Source: Pseudomonas capsici | GTDB lineage: Bacteria > Pseudomonadota > Gammaproteobacteria > Pseudomonadales > Pseudomonadaceae | DNA: 64,000 bases | Assembly (NCBI RefSeq): GCF_017165765.1 | Contig: NZ_JAFGZD010000012.1 | Location: 62,001 to 126,000, forward strand | Direction: 5' to 3' | In this document: positions 59,201 to 64,000 of the stretch, piece after piece | Layout of the letters: the number at the start of each line of letters is the position of its first letter | Numbering within the stretch: the stretch's first letter is position 1 | The notes under the pieces: generated by a model | What the model saw: only the letters and a program-made list of their open reading frames with translations | Told to the model about the DNA's origin: nothing | The model's database searches: none | Program-made: the position numbers and the translations under genes

Positions 59201-61973
59201 CCAGCGTGCCATCGGCATTCCAGCGCGCCAGGTCGCCGGTGCGGTACATCCGCGCCCCCGGCTGCGCGCTGAACGGATCGTCGAGGAAGCGCTCGGCGGT
59301 CATTTCCGGACGGTTCAGATAACCACGGGCCACGCCATCGCCTGCCACATACAACTCACCCGCCACACCAAACGGCACCAGTTGCTGATGCTCGTCCAGC
59401 AGGTAAACCTGCGTATTGGCAATCGGCTTGCCGATATCCAGGCTGCCATCGGGGAACAGCTGACCCGAGGTGGCCACAACCGTGGCTTCGGTCGGGCCGT
59501 AGTTGTTGATCACGGCAAAACCCGGATCACGGTGGAACTGACGCAGACGGTCGCCACCGATCAGCAGAGTGCGCAGCGTCGGGTGACGCAACTCACGACT
59601 GAACGCATATTCGGCCACCGGCGTCGACAGGAACGACACCTGCAGCGGCTGCGCCAGCCACCAGTCCAGCAGCGTATCCAGTTGTTCGTTGCTGACCTGC
59701 GCAGGCGGCAGGTGCAGGGTCGCACCGGCACACAGCGCAGGCCAGACTTCCCAGGCCATGGCGTCGAAACCGAAACCGGCAACGCTGGCGGTGTGGCTGC
59801 CGGCATGCAGATCGAAGGCTTCGCAATGCCAGTGCACCAGATTGCTCAGGGTGCGGTGTTCGACCATCACGCCTTTGGGCTGGCCGGTCGAGCCGGAGGT
59901 GTAGATCACATAGGCCAGATTGGCGGCGCTCAGGCCCTGCACCAGCGGGTTGTCCGGCTGCTCGGCCCAGTCCGGGCGGTCCAGGGCAATCACCGGCACC
60001 GACAGCGGTGGCAGACCGGCCAGCAGGCTGTGCTGGGTCAACACGGCCACCGGCGCGCTGTCGCTCAGCAGGTAAGCAATACGCTCGTCCGGGTGCGCCG
60101 GGTCCACCGGTACATAACCGGCACCGGCCTTGAGCACAGCCAACAGGCCGACCAGGGTTTCCAGGCTGCGACGGGCCACCACGGCCACGCGATCGTCCGG
60201 GCGCACGCCCAGGCCGATCAGGTGATGGGCCAGGGCATTGGCCTTGCGGTTCAGTTCGCTGTAGCTCAGCTGCTGGTCACCCACTTGCGAGGCGATGGCG
60301 TCTGGCTGATCGAGGGCCTGACGCTCGATGCGCTGATGGATGGTCAGCACGGTTTCCCGATCGAGGTGATAGGCATTGAAGCTTTCCAGCAGGCGCTTGC
60401 GCTCATCGGCCGGCAGGATTTCCACGCGCTCGACCAGCATTTGCGGGGCCTGCTCCAGAGCCTCCAGCAAATGCTCCATGGCCCGTTCGAAGTAGGCACA
60501 GGTGCGCTGCGGATCGATGCCATCTGTAGTTTGTGCGGTGAAGCTGAAGGCTTCGCCCAGATCGTCGACACTCACCACCAATGGGTAATTGCTGCGCTCT
60601 TCGGCGTGCAGCACTTCGATGCCCTGCCAGGTTTCGCCTGTGGTCTGGGCCGAGCTGTGGCGGTAGTTGAGCAAGGCGTTGAACAGTGGCGTCGGCGCGG
60701 CAACACCACTGCAGCGCTGGGCCAGGGCCAGCGGCGCATGTTCGTGGCGCATCAGTGTGGTCAGGCGCTGATGGGTGGCCTTGACCGCGGTGCGCACATC
60801 CTGAGCATCCAGGTCGATACGGATCGGCAAGGTATTGATGAAGATACCCAGAGCACGCTCGGTCGCCTCGGCACCCAGCAGACGCCCCATCAGTACGGTA
60901 CCGAACACCACGCGCTGACGGCCGGTCAGGCCCGACAGCACCCGCGCCCAGCCCAGGTGAAACAGGCTGGCGACGCTGATACCCAGGGTACGCGCCTGAT
61001 TGCGCAGGCGGCGGCAGAGCTCAAGATCCAGAGACAGGGTGTATTCACTGATATCTCCGCCGTCACCACTGAGGTCCTGCAGGTCGTAGGCCAGGGTCGG
61101 CTCATCGAGGTTGCCCAGCATCTCGCGGAAGAAGGTTTCATGCTCTTTCTCGCTGACACCCAGCAGGGCCTGGCCCACGTAGTTGCGAAACGGAACCGGC
61201 GTTCCCAGCAGACCGGCCTGACCACTGAGGCAGGCCTGGATTTCATGGCGCACCACTTCCAGGGCGCTGTGGTCCATGGCGATGTGGTGGAACTGCAAGG
61301 CGGCTTTCACGCCCTGGGTATGGTCGGCTTCGTCGTAGACCAGACGGATCAGTGGTGCCTGGCCAAGATCCATGACGGCCTGGGCTTGTGCCGACAGGGC
61401 GCCGACCTTGAGCCTTGCCTCACGCCAGACAACCTGCACCGGGGTTTCCAGGCCATCCCAATGAACCGAAGTACGCAGGATGTCGTGCCGTTCGATCACG
61501 GTCTGCAACGCCAGAGCGAATGCATCCAGACGAGCGCGATCGGCAAAGGCGAACTCCACGTGCATCACATAAGGGTCGCCGTGACTGGCCGTGACATGGT
61601 GGTAAAGAATGCCCTGCTGCAAGGGTGCCAGCGGGTAGATGTCCTGTACATTGGCTGCGCCGCCGGGAACAAGCGCGACCAGGCTGTCGATAGCCTCCTG
61701 ATCCAGAGACACCAGGGTCAGCATGTCAGGTGTGATGCGTGTACAGCCGGCAGGAATACCGTTTTCCGGCAAGCTCGGGGCACCGCGTTTTGTTGCCAGA
61801 TACTCGCCCTGTTCGATCAGCTCGATCAATGCCGGCTTGTGCTCGCGCAGGTGTTCCACCAGGCCCTTGTCGGTCAGCGCACGGCGATTGCCCTGCACCA
61901 CCAGTTGTCCATCCTTGACCGACAGATTGATGTCATTGGCCTTCAGTGTCGCCAGGAGTTCGTTGATGCTCAC
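44235..61973 (-). CDS. cifB: Cichofactin-type lipopeptide synthetase B: five modules plus tandem TE (5912 aa)
   Basis: The largest gene here. It starts with a TubC-like docking segment (1-55), then five C-A-T modules and two thioesterases. Landmarks (approximate residues): C 231, A 694, T 1075; C 1263, A 1741, T 2126; C 2338, A 2803, T 3191; C 3378, A 3854, T 4235; C 4445, A 4914, T 5292; TE1 GWSFGG 5421; TE2 GHSFGG 5714. Codes: D-A-W-F-L-G-N-V-V (Leu), D-A-W-Q-V-G-V-V-D (Gln), D-A-M-F-M-G-G-T-F (Val-like), then Leu and Leu. The first, third and fifth C domains carry DIYPL-PLQ-GI and HHxxMDH, the dual C/E type; the others are LCL type. This predicts Leu4-Gln5-Val6-Leu7-Leu8 with D at 5 and 7, equal to cichofactin. 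Syringafactin SyfB has the same layout but Thr5. The ATG overlaps the upstream stop by 4 bp. Confidence 0.93.
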   Translation of the reverse strand: MSINELLATLKANDINLSVKDGQLVVQGNRRALTDKGLVEHLREHKPALIELIEQGEYLATKRGAPSLPENGIPAGCTRITPDMLTLVSLDQEAIDSLVALVPGGAANVQDIYPLAPLQQGILYHHVTASHGDPYVMHVEFAFADRARLDAFALALQTVIERHDILRTSVHWDGLETPVQVVWREARLKVGALSAQAQAVMDLGQAPLIRLVYDEADHTQGVKAALQFHHIAMDHSALEVVRHEIQACLSGQAGLLGTPVPFRNYVGQALLGVSEKEHETFFREMLGNLDEPTLAYDLQDLSGDGGDISEYTLSLDLELCRRLRNQARTLGISVASLFHLGWARVLSGLTGRQRVVFGTVLMGRLLGAEATERALGIFINTLPIRIDLDAQDVRTAVKATHQRLTTLMRHEHAPLALAQRCSGVAAPTPLFNALLNYRHSSAQTTGETWQGIEVLHAEERSNYPLVVSVDDLGEAFSFTAQTTDGIDPQRTCAYFERAMEHLLEALEQAPQMLVERVEILPADERKRLLESFNAYHLDRETVLTIHQRIERQALDQPDAIASQVGDQQLSYSELNRKANALAHHLIGLGVRPDDRVAVVARRSLETLVGLLAVLKAGAGYVPVDPAHPDERIAYLLSDSAPVAVLTQHSLLAGLPPLSVPVIALDRPDWAEQPDNPLVQGLSAANLAYVIYTSGSTGQPKGVMVEHRTLSNLVHWHCEAFDLHAGSHTASVAGFGFDAMAWEVWPALCAGATLHLPPAQVSNEQLDTLLDWWLAQPLQVSFLSTPVAEYAFSRELRHPTLRTLLIGGDRLRQFHRDPGFAVINNYGPTEATVVATSGQLFPDGSLDIGKPIANTQVYLLDEHQQLVPFGVAGELYVAGDGVARGYLNRPEMTAERFLDDPFSAQPGARMYRTGDLARWNADGTLEYLGRNDDQVKIRGVRIELGEIESQLGQLPGIEEALVLAREDEPGQPRLVGYFTERAGSEPLVVNELRAALLEQLPAYMVPSALVRLDAWPLTANGKVDRRALPVPDRDALFTGEYQAPEGELEVALAQIWSELLQVERVGRHDRFFELGGHSLLAMRMVSQVRQRLSLELSLGDLFADSALAAVAQCLGNAGRNELPPIEVLPRSGAVPLSFAQQRIWFLAQMEDANSAYNIPLGLQLTGQLDTRALKRALERIVARHDSLRSRFTQEEGEASVQAAPANVVPDLTWQDLRDQDEQALQAVVKEEAEQAFDLNHELPIRGRLLCLAEDRHVLLLTVHHIVADGWSLGVLTRELTALYKAFSQGLDDPLPPLALQYADYAIWQRNWLDSERLSSQGDYWHQALSGAPVLLTLPTDRPRPARQDYTGVSLPVRFDARLSSEIKAFCQRHGVTPFMLFMGAWSVLLARLSGQDEVVIGTPVANRRRAEVEGLIGLFVNTLAVRVDTSGEPDVTELLARIKTRVLEAQEHQDLPFEQVVERLRPPRSLAHSPLFQTSLAWDGSQGLELHLGDLRLEPLGDQPTFAKFDLTLSMGETEEGFAGALDYATALFDAATAERYVSYLEPLLWSMVGSDQAVPAQTDLLKPQERQRLLVDFNASEQNFVLDQPVQALFEAQVANTPDAIALESEGVRLSYRQLNEAANRLAHHLIGQGVQADSRVAVCLERGPNLLIGLLAVLKAGGAYVPLDPGYPSERLAYMLADSGALTLLVDAKTQERFADNALQQVNLDAGTWAAQSAENPVVPGLSADHLAYVIYTSGSTGTPKGVMVEHRGLCNLVQWSSQLILPTPEGALLHKTPVSFDASVWELFWPLCAGLRLVLARPDGHRDPAYLAQLIVERQVSVVQFVPALLQQFLELEESRQCNSLTDIVCGGGELTEALARQVRQSLPGVRLHNVYGPTETTVDCSVWTLEPQDRVPDSALPIGLPISNTRLYVLDAYDQPVPQGVVGQLHIGGAGVARGYLNLPHMQAERFIDSPFVAGDRLYRSGDLVRQRADGTLEFLGRNDFQVKLHGLRIELGEIEARLATHPAIREVAVLLHNERLVAWFSCHEGQETPGIEVLREYVLAGLPDYMVPSAYVALPTLPLSPNGKLDRAALPEPGVQAVLSRHYEAPQGETETQLAALWSELLHVETVGRQDNFFELGGHSLLAVTLIARMRRLGMTADIRVLFAQPTLAALASSADNSVGSELQVPANRIGADCQHITPDLLPLIALEQDTIDRIVASVPGGAANVQDIYPLGPLQAGILYHHLAAGDNDPYLLQPQFAFADESRLEAFSHALQRVIERNDILRTALLWEGLPTPVQVVWREARLKIDEIPLQDLASTPRMDLTQAPLLHLVHARDPATQRISAVLRFHHVVMDHVALEVLGHELQAMLLDEEAQLAAPVPYRNYVAQVLQGPGDEAHESFFREQLGDIDEPTLPYGLPVAAGEGELNEARLPLDVALCGKVREQARQLGVSAASLMHLAWAQVLGQLSGRDSVVFGTVLLGRLQGGEGVERALGVFINTLPLRIDLGDQSVRDAVLDTHRRLTGLLAHEHAQLALAQRCSALPAGAPLFSTLLNYRHSAAPQARDEAASKAWQGIDVLNAEERSNYPLTLSIDDLGETFSLTAQAAPGIDAQRVCAYLQEAVANLVAALELQPEDGMQQLSVLPAAERQRLLVGFNITRRDYPREQPVHHLFEQRAAAHPQAVAAVHGSLSLSYGELNERANRLAHYLIGNGVKPNDHLAILLPRSIELLVAQLAIGKCAAIYVPLDINAPAERQVYMIEDCKAVFVLTRSAASIDSATARIDLDQLVLDDQPAHDPALLQNSNSVAYVMYTSGSTGAPKGVCVLHRGIARLVLNNGFADFNEQDRVAFASNPAFDASTMEVWGALLNGGQLLVIDHQTLIDPARLSVALSNVSVLFLTTALFNQYVQLIPDALKGLRYLMSGGERADPASFRTMLEHAPGLRLVNGYGPTETTTFATTNEVREVAEGAESVSIGRPIGNTSIYVLDAHQRLVPQGVIGELYIGGDGVAQGYLNRPDLTAEKFLSDPFSDEAGAMMYRTGDLGRWLEDGQLECLGRNDDQVKIRGFRIELGEIVSRLHELPSVRDAVVLAREDEPGRVRLVAYFTQHKDVEALTSEQMRAALQANLPEYMVPAAFVELETLPLTANGKLDSRALPKPDRSALFGMTYEAPQGEVEIALAQIWAEVLQVEQVGRHDHFFDLGGHSLLAMRMVSQVRQQLGVELPLGELFALGELAAVAAAVSGIERTEQAQILPASRDQSLPLSFAQQRLWFLAQMEGGNEAYNIPMALSLQGALDVPALSRALARIIERHETLRSRFIALEDGAEVLFAPVSDEVVLPLEDLRHKPEALAERVRTEAAAPFDLTHGPVIRGRLLQMADDHHVLLLTVHHIVADGWSMGVLTRELLALYPALRLGAADPLPALAIQYADYAVWQRQWLTGERLQQQSSYWREALSGAPTLLMLPTDRPRPAQQDFTGGSLAVHLNANLSSGLRALAQRQGVTLYMTLMTAWATLLARLSGQNDVVIGSPMAGRGRTELEGLVGLFVNTLAVRIDTSGAPTGEALLAQVRKRVLEAQDHQDLPFEQVVEIVRPERSLAHAPLFQTTLNWLAGEASAPQMDGLVVAPVEQASQVSKFDLSLNLGEQGETLVGTLDYALALFDEATVARYVHYFEQLLQALVDNEQAVLDQVALVGEQERQYLLEALNATGLQVPQGQTIHGLIETQAVQRPDAIASQVGDQQLSYSELNRKANALAHHLIGLGVRPDDRVAVMARRSLDTLVGLLAVLKAGAGYVPVDPAHPDERIAYLLSDSAPVAVLTQHSLLAGLPPLSVPVITLDRPDWAEQPDNPLVQGLSAANLAYVIYTSGSTGQPKGVMVEHRTLSNLVHWHCEAFDLHAGSHTASVAGFGFDAMAWEVWPALCAGATLHLPPAQVSNEQLDTLLDWWLAQPLQVSFLSTPVAEYAFSRDLRHPTLRTLLIGGDRLRQFHRDPGFAVINNYGPTEATVVATSGQLFPDGSLDIGKPIANTQVYLLDEHQQLVPFGVAGELYVAGDGVARGYLNRPEMTAERFLDDPFSAQPGARMYRTGDLARWNADGTLEYLGRNDDQVKIRGVRIELGEIESQLGQLPGIEEALVLAREDEPGQPRLVAYFIQQANTAPISVTELRAELLTVLPGYMVPSAFVRLDAWPLTANGKVDRRALPAPDREALPGRDYEAPQGQLETDLAEIWSELLQVDRVGRHDNFFELGGHSLLAVTLIARIRRLGLEADIRVLFAQPTLAALASGIGSSHGVQVPANLITADCSRITPELLPLVKLDQPAIDRIVASIPGGAANVQDIYPLGPLQAGIFYHYLTSVEDDPYRLQARFAFADRERLNAFCSALQRVIARNDVLRTSLCWEGLETPVQVVWRNAELPVVEVPLAALSDAEPLNLDKAPLLRLVHAEDPDNQRIVAVLLFHHLIMDHMALELLSHELQAVLLGLEAQLPEPVPYRNYIAQALLGPGDEAHEAFFREQLGDLDEPTLPYGQATLPGTDVPGEARQRLDSALSRRVRDQSRQLGVSAASLMHLAWAQVLGHLSGREKVVFGTVLLGRLQGGEGVERTLGVFINTLPLRIDLGNQPVRDVVLQTHRRLSGLFAHEHAPLALAQRCSALPAGAPLFSALFNYRHSAAPQAADEAASTAWQGIELLQADERSNYPLTLSVDDLGEDFELSALTSAGIDARRICAYLTHAVEGLMVALEQAPQTPVEALDILPVVERIELLEGFNDHLAEHETVLTVHQRIEQQAVVQPDAIAAQVGGHHLSYSELNRRANDLAHHLIGQGVRPDDRVAVLARRGLETLVGLLAVLKAGAGYVPVDPGHPDDRIRYLLENSEPVVVLTQLDLLARLPELPVPVIALDRPDWAANAGNPMVPGLTSSNLAYVIYTSGSTGLPKGVMVEHHTLNNLVDWHCQAFDLHAGSHTASVAGFGFDATAWEIWPALCAGAVLHIPPAEVENEQLDTLLDWWLAQPLQVSFLPTPVAEYAFSRELRHPTLRTLLIGGDRLRNFNRDPGFAVVNNYGPTETTVVASSGTMEVGGVLHIGKPVSNARLYVLNERQQPVPLGVPGELYIGGAGVARGYLNRPDLTAERFLDDPFAEQPAARMYRTGDLVRWLADGTLEYLGRNDDQVKIRGVRIELGEIEQQLALCPGIGEVVVTTQRLEQGALRLVAYFTRLDPELDGSVLRTHLLGRLPEYMVPAAYVGLDALPLTQNGKVDRRALPVPSLDAMATATYQAPATPLEQRLAELWAEVLEVERVGRHDSFFELGGHSLSAIRLVSLIQKSGVPLTLAELFQHSSIAALAGLLDQRPAGPTEAEDVITVRANGTQPPLFLIHDFTGLDAYFPVLGRHLQGDFPIYGLPGIGLGQPQLRTMEGLAARLVGLIRGVQAHGPYRLAGWSFGGVLAYEVATQLLGMDEKVDFLGLLDSYVPRLTDQGKARWQGPNLLERQLLSHCTAHWKAQGEAGVAPLARLASILEQPAMPGFEALLLLCRDEQLLHPELAQASDQQLQHFLEREVAHGHALAHYRLEPITLAVHQFRAEERPLAPTGTSATLGWAEVLQPGQLHSLDVPGDHQTMMQAPHVQVLGQAIAQVLAAEPAKAPAVPGYQALLAIQSGKNGKTPLFCVPGAGDSVTSFIGLVEAFGPDWPIHGLQPRGLDGRSVPHSQVEAAAERYLQEIEDFYPQGPLHLVGHSFGGWAAHAMAVKLQARGREVVSLTLIDSEAPGGDGVLSKPYTTTAALKELIEALQISSGKRLDLDQQAFIDGDDATQLRLLQEAMVRVGLLPARMAPQALHGIFRTFATALRTVYRPGPGYTGPASLVRVTDTRLDAEANLIEHAAMAVGWQHLLPQLTVWDGPGNHFSILKAPDVYSLAAWWYDRLTVDVEETLS
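49579..50823 (-). repeat. Module 7 copy of a duplicated Leu adenylation segment
   Basis: About 1.25 kb of the module-7 A domain (residue 7) is almost identical at the base level to 59059-60303 (module 4), offset 9,480 bp. Only scattered, mostly synonymous differences were seen. It begins near the A10 end of the domain and stops abruptly just before the linker to the C domain. Confidence 0.85.
59059..60303 (-). repeat. Module 4 copy of the duplicated Leu adenylation segment
   Basis: Partner of 49579-50823. The two copies keep the same Leu code D-A-W-F-L-G-N-V-V, whereas the third Leu domain of the protein (module 8, around 46450-47700) has the same code but is clearly more diverged. Confidence 0.85.
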
Positions 61974-64000
61974 AGGATAATCTCCATGCTCTCTGTGATG
62001 GCTGCATAGCCGGCCAGCGTAGGTTGTTCGAACAGCGCCCGGACATCGGCTTCAATGCCTTCCTGCCGCAGACGCGCGGTCAGGCTGACCGCCAGGAGCG
62101 AGTGACCGCCCAGTTCAAAGAAGTTGTCGTGTCGTCCCACCCGCTCGACACCGAGCAGTTCGGCCCAGAGGTCGGCCAGCAGGACTTCGGTTTCGCCCTC
62201 TGGCTCCTCGTAGGGACGGGTCAATACCGCGTCGGCACCCGGCGCAGGCAGGGCTTTCTGGTCGACCTTGCCGTTGGGGGTCAGAGGGAATGCGTCAAGG
62301 TGTACATACAGCGCCGGCACCATGTAGTCCGGCAGTTGCGCCCGCAGCGCTTCACGCAAGGTTTCCACCGGCAGCAGCGTGCCGGTGTAGTAAGCCACCA
62401 GTCGCTGACCGCCCGGTTGCTCGTCGCGGGCCAGCACCACGGCCTGTTGAATCCCCGGATGACGGGTCAGGCACGCCTGGATTTCACCCAGCTCGATGCG
62501 CAGGCCATACAGCTTGACCTGATCGTCGTTGCGCCCCAGGAAGTCGAGGTTGCCATCCGCACGCTGGGACACCAGGTCACCGGTGCGATACAGACGATCG
62601 CCAGCCACGAACGGGCTGTCGATAAAGCGCTCGGCCTGGAATTGCGGCAGATTCAGATAACCACGGGTCACACCCGAACCGCCGATGTGCAACTGACCGA
62701 TCACGCCCTGGGGAACCAGTTGGTCGTATTCGTCCAATACATACATGCGGGTGTTGCTGATCGGCCGCCCGATAGGCAAGGCGCTGCCAGGTACCGCTTC
62801 GTGTGGCTCAAGGGTCCAGGCGCTGGAGTCCACCGTGGTTTCGGTCGGGCCATAGACGTTGTGCAGACGTGCCCACGGCAGGCGTTGACGTACCTGCTCG
62901 GCCAGGGCAGTGGTCAATTCACCACCGCCGCAGACGATATCCGTCAGAGAAGTACACTGGCTGATTTCTTCCAGTGCCAGGAATTGCTGGAGCAAGGCCG
63001 GTACGAATTGCACCACGCTGGCCTGCTGATCGCGGATCACACGCATCAGGTAAGCCGGATCGCGATGGCCGTCAGGACGCGCCAGTACCAGCGGCAAACC
63101 GGCACACAGCGGCCAGAACAGTTCCCATACCGAGGCATCGAAGCTGATGGGCGTCTTGTGCAGCAGCGCCGTCTCGGGTTTCAGCGCAATGACCTGCGAA
63201 CTCCAGTGCACCAGGTTGCCCACACTGCGGTGTTCGACCATCACACCTTTCGGCGTGCCGGTGGAGCCGGAGGTGTAGATCACATAAGCCAGATGATCCG
63301 CACTCATGCCGACAATCTGCGGATTGTCGATGCTCTGGGTGCTCCAGGTGTTGTCGTCGAGATCTACCCGCAGGGTGCGCTCTTCGTCCAGCAGTTTGCG
63401 GGTCGCCGACTGCACCAGCACCACAGCCGGCGCGCTGTCTTCGAGCATGTAGTGAATGCGTTCACGAGGGTAGCTCGGGTCCAGCGGCACATAAGCGGCA
63501 CCGGTCTTGAGGATGGCCAGCAGCCCCACCACCATGGATACGCCACGTTCGACACAGATCGCCACTCGATCATCGGTTTTCACGCCCAGACCGATCAGGT
63601 GATGCGCCAGACGGTTGGCCTGTTCGTTGAGAGCCTGATAGCTGAGTTGCACGCCTTCGCCACGCAGCGCCACGGCCTGTGGCTTGCGAGCGACCTGCCC
63701 CTCGAACAGGCCATGCAGAGTATGCTCCAGATCGTAGTCGACCTCGGTCCGGTTGAAATCCACCACCAGACGCTGACGCTCTTCGGCATCCAGCACCGAC
63801 AGATGCTGCAGCGGCATATCCGGTTGAGACTCAAGGGCTTCGACCACACCGCTCAATGCCTGCTGCACATAGCCACAGATCCGACGGGCACCCACTTCAG
63901 GCGTGACAGTGACCGACAGACGCAGGCTGTCGCCCAGATCGTCGACGTTGAGGCTCAACGGGTAGTTGGTGTTTTTCTCGCTGGCCAGGATCTCCAGGCC
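61970..64000 (-). CDS. cifA: Cichofactin-type lipopeptide synthetase A, C-terminal module (5' part beyond window)
   Basis: About 676 residues are visible: the end of a C domain (TNYPLSLNVDDLGD), an A domain with YTSGSTGTPKG (around 63260), and a T domain with GGHSL (around 62105), ending in SMEIIL. The A code reads D-A-W-Q-V-G-V-V-D, a Gln code, which fits residue 3 of cichofactin and syringafactin. Its A domain closely resembles the Gln A domain in module 2 of the following synthetase. There is no E or TE domain; epimerisation of Gln3 would be done by the dual C/E domain at the start of the next protein. The frame is open to the right edge. Confidence 0.92.
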   Translation of the reverse strand, partial: GLEILASEKNTNYPLSLNVDDLGDSLRLSVTVTPEVGARRICGYVQQALSGVVEALESQPDMPLQHLSVLDAEERQRLVVDFNRTEVDYDLEHTLHGLFEGQVARKPQAVALRGEGVQLSYQALNEQANRLAHHLIGLGVKTDDRVAICVERGVSMVVGLLAILKTGAAYVPLDPSYPRERIHYMLEDSAPAVVLVQSATRKLLDEERTLRVDLDDNTWSTQSIDNPQIVGMSADHLAYVIYTSGSTGTPKGVMVEHRSVGNLVHWSSQVIALKPETALLHKTPISFDASVWELFWPLCAGLPLVLARPDGHRDPAYLMRVIRDQQASVVQFVPALLQQFLALEEISQCTSLTDIVCGGGELTTALAEQVRQRLPWARLHNVYGPTETTVDSSAWTLEPHEAVPGSALPIGRPISNTRMYVLDEYDQLVPQGVIGQLHIGGSGVTRGYLNLPQFQAERFIDSPFVAGDRLYRTGDLVSQRADGNLDFLGRNDDQVKLYGLRIELGEIQACLTRHPGIQQAVVLARDEQPGGQRLVAYYTGTLLPVETLREALRAQLPDYMVPALYVHLDAFPLTPNGKVDQKALPAPGADAVLTRPYEEPEGETEVLLADLWAELLGVERVGRHDNFFELGGHSLLAVSLTARLRQEGIEADVRALFEQPTLAGYAAITESMEIIL

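Noticed and set aside
55881..62009. A 2,042-codon open frame on the plus strand, antisense to the lipopeptide synthetase
   Set aside because: The translation has no domain, is rich in Gln, His, Arg and Gly, and mirrors the codon bias of the NRPS on the other strand; it repeats wherever the modules repeat. It is a shadow of the real gene.

Overview
The window looks like a chromosomal segment of a plant-associated fluorescent Pseudomonas, most likely Pseudomonas cichorii or a close relative in the P. syringae group. The main reason is the lipopeptide synthetase on the right. Its adenylation-domain codes, which I read by eye, give ...Gln | Leu-Gln-Val-Leu-Leu, with tandem thioesterases and a MacAB exporter. 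This equals residues 3-8 of cichofactin (Leu-Leu-Gln-Leu-Gln-Val-Leu-Leu). Syringafactin differs by having Thr at position 5. Codon-biased, GC-rich genes, a D-glucarate catabolic cassette and a TonB/ABC siderophore uptake system fit a plant-surface pseudomonad.

Region 1 (1-32,071, minus strand) is a lipopeptide-type siderophore locus. In transcription order it encodes an ABC importer (ATPase, two permeases, binding protein), then, behind a candidate Fur box, a stand-alone Fe(II)/2-oxoglutarate hydroxylase and four NRPS proteins. The last NRPS is cut by the left window edge just inside its thioesterase. A TonB-dependent receptor (32,282-34,492) is divergently transcribed. Predicted module order is Asp(epimerised)-Dab-X-X-Asp-Gly-Asp-TE. 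Three Asp modules, a stand-alone hydroxylase and a second hydroxylase fused to the C-terminus of the third NRPS point to a siderophore that binds iron through beta-hydroxyaspartate. Unusual points are tandem carrier domains after two of the three Asp adenylation domains, and a split final module in which an intact C domain plus hydroxylase ends one protein and a catalytically degenerate C-like ('interface'-type) domain starts the next.

Region 2 (34,555-39,947) holds a lipoprotein alpha/beta hydrolase, then a LacI-type regulator, a GudP-type transporter and glucarate dehydratase. Two identical palindromic operators, 20 bp apart, precede the transporter, and a strong terminator closes the unit.

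Region 3 (40,197-64,000) is the cichofactin-type cluster: a LuxR-type regulator converging on macB, then macA, the five-module terminal synthetase with two thioesterases, and the 3' end of the upstream synthetase running off the right edge. The C-domain types alternate (dual C/E, LCL, dual, LCL, dual), predicting D-Gln3, L-Leu4, D-Gln5, L-Val6, D-Leu7, L-Leu8. No tRNA, rRNA, CRISPR array or insertion sequence was recognised.
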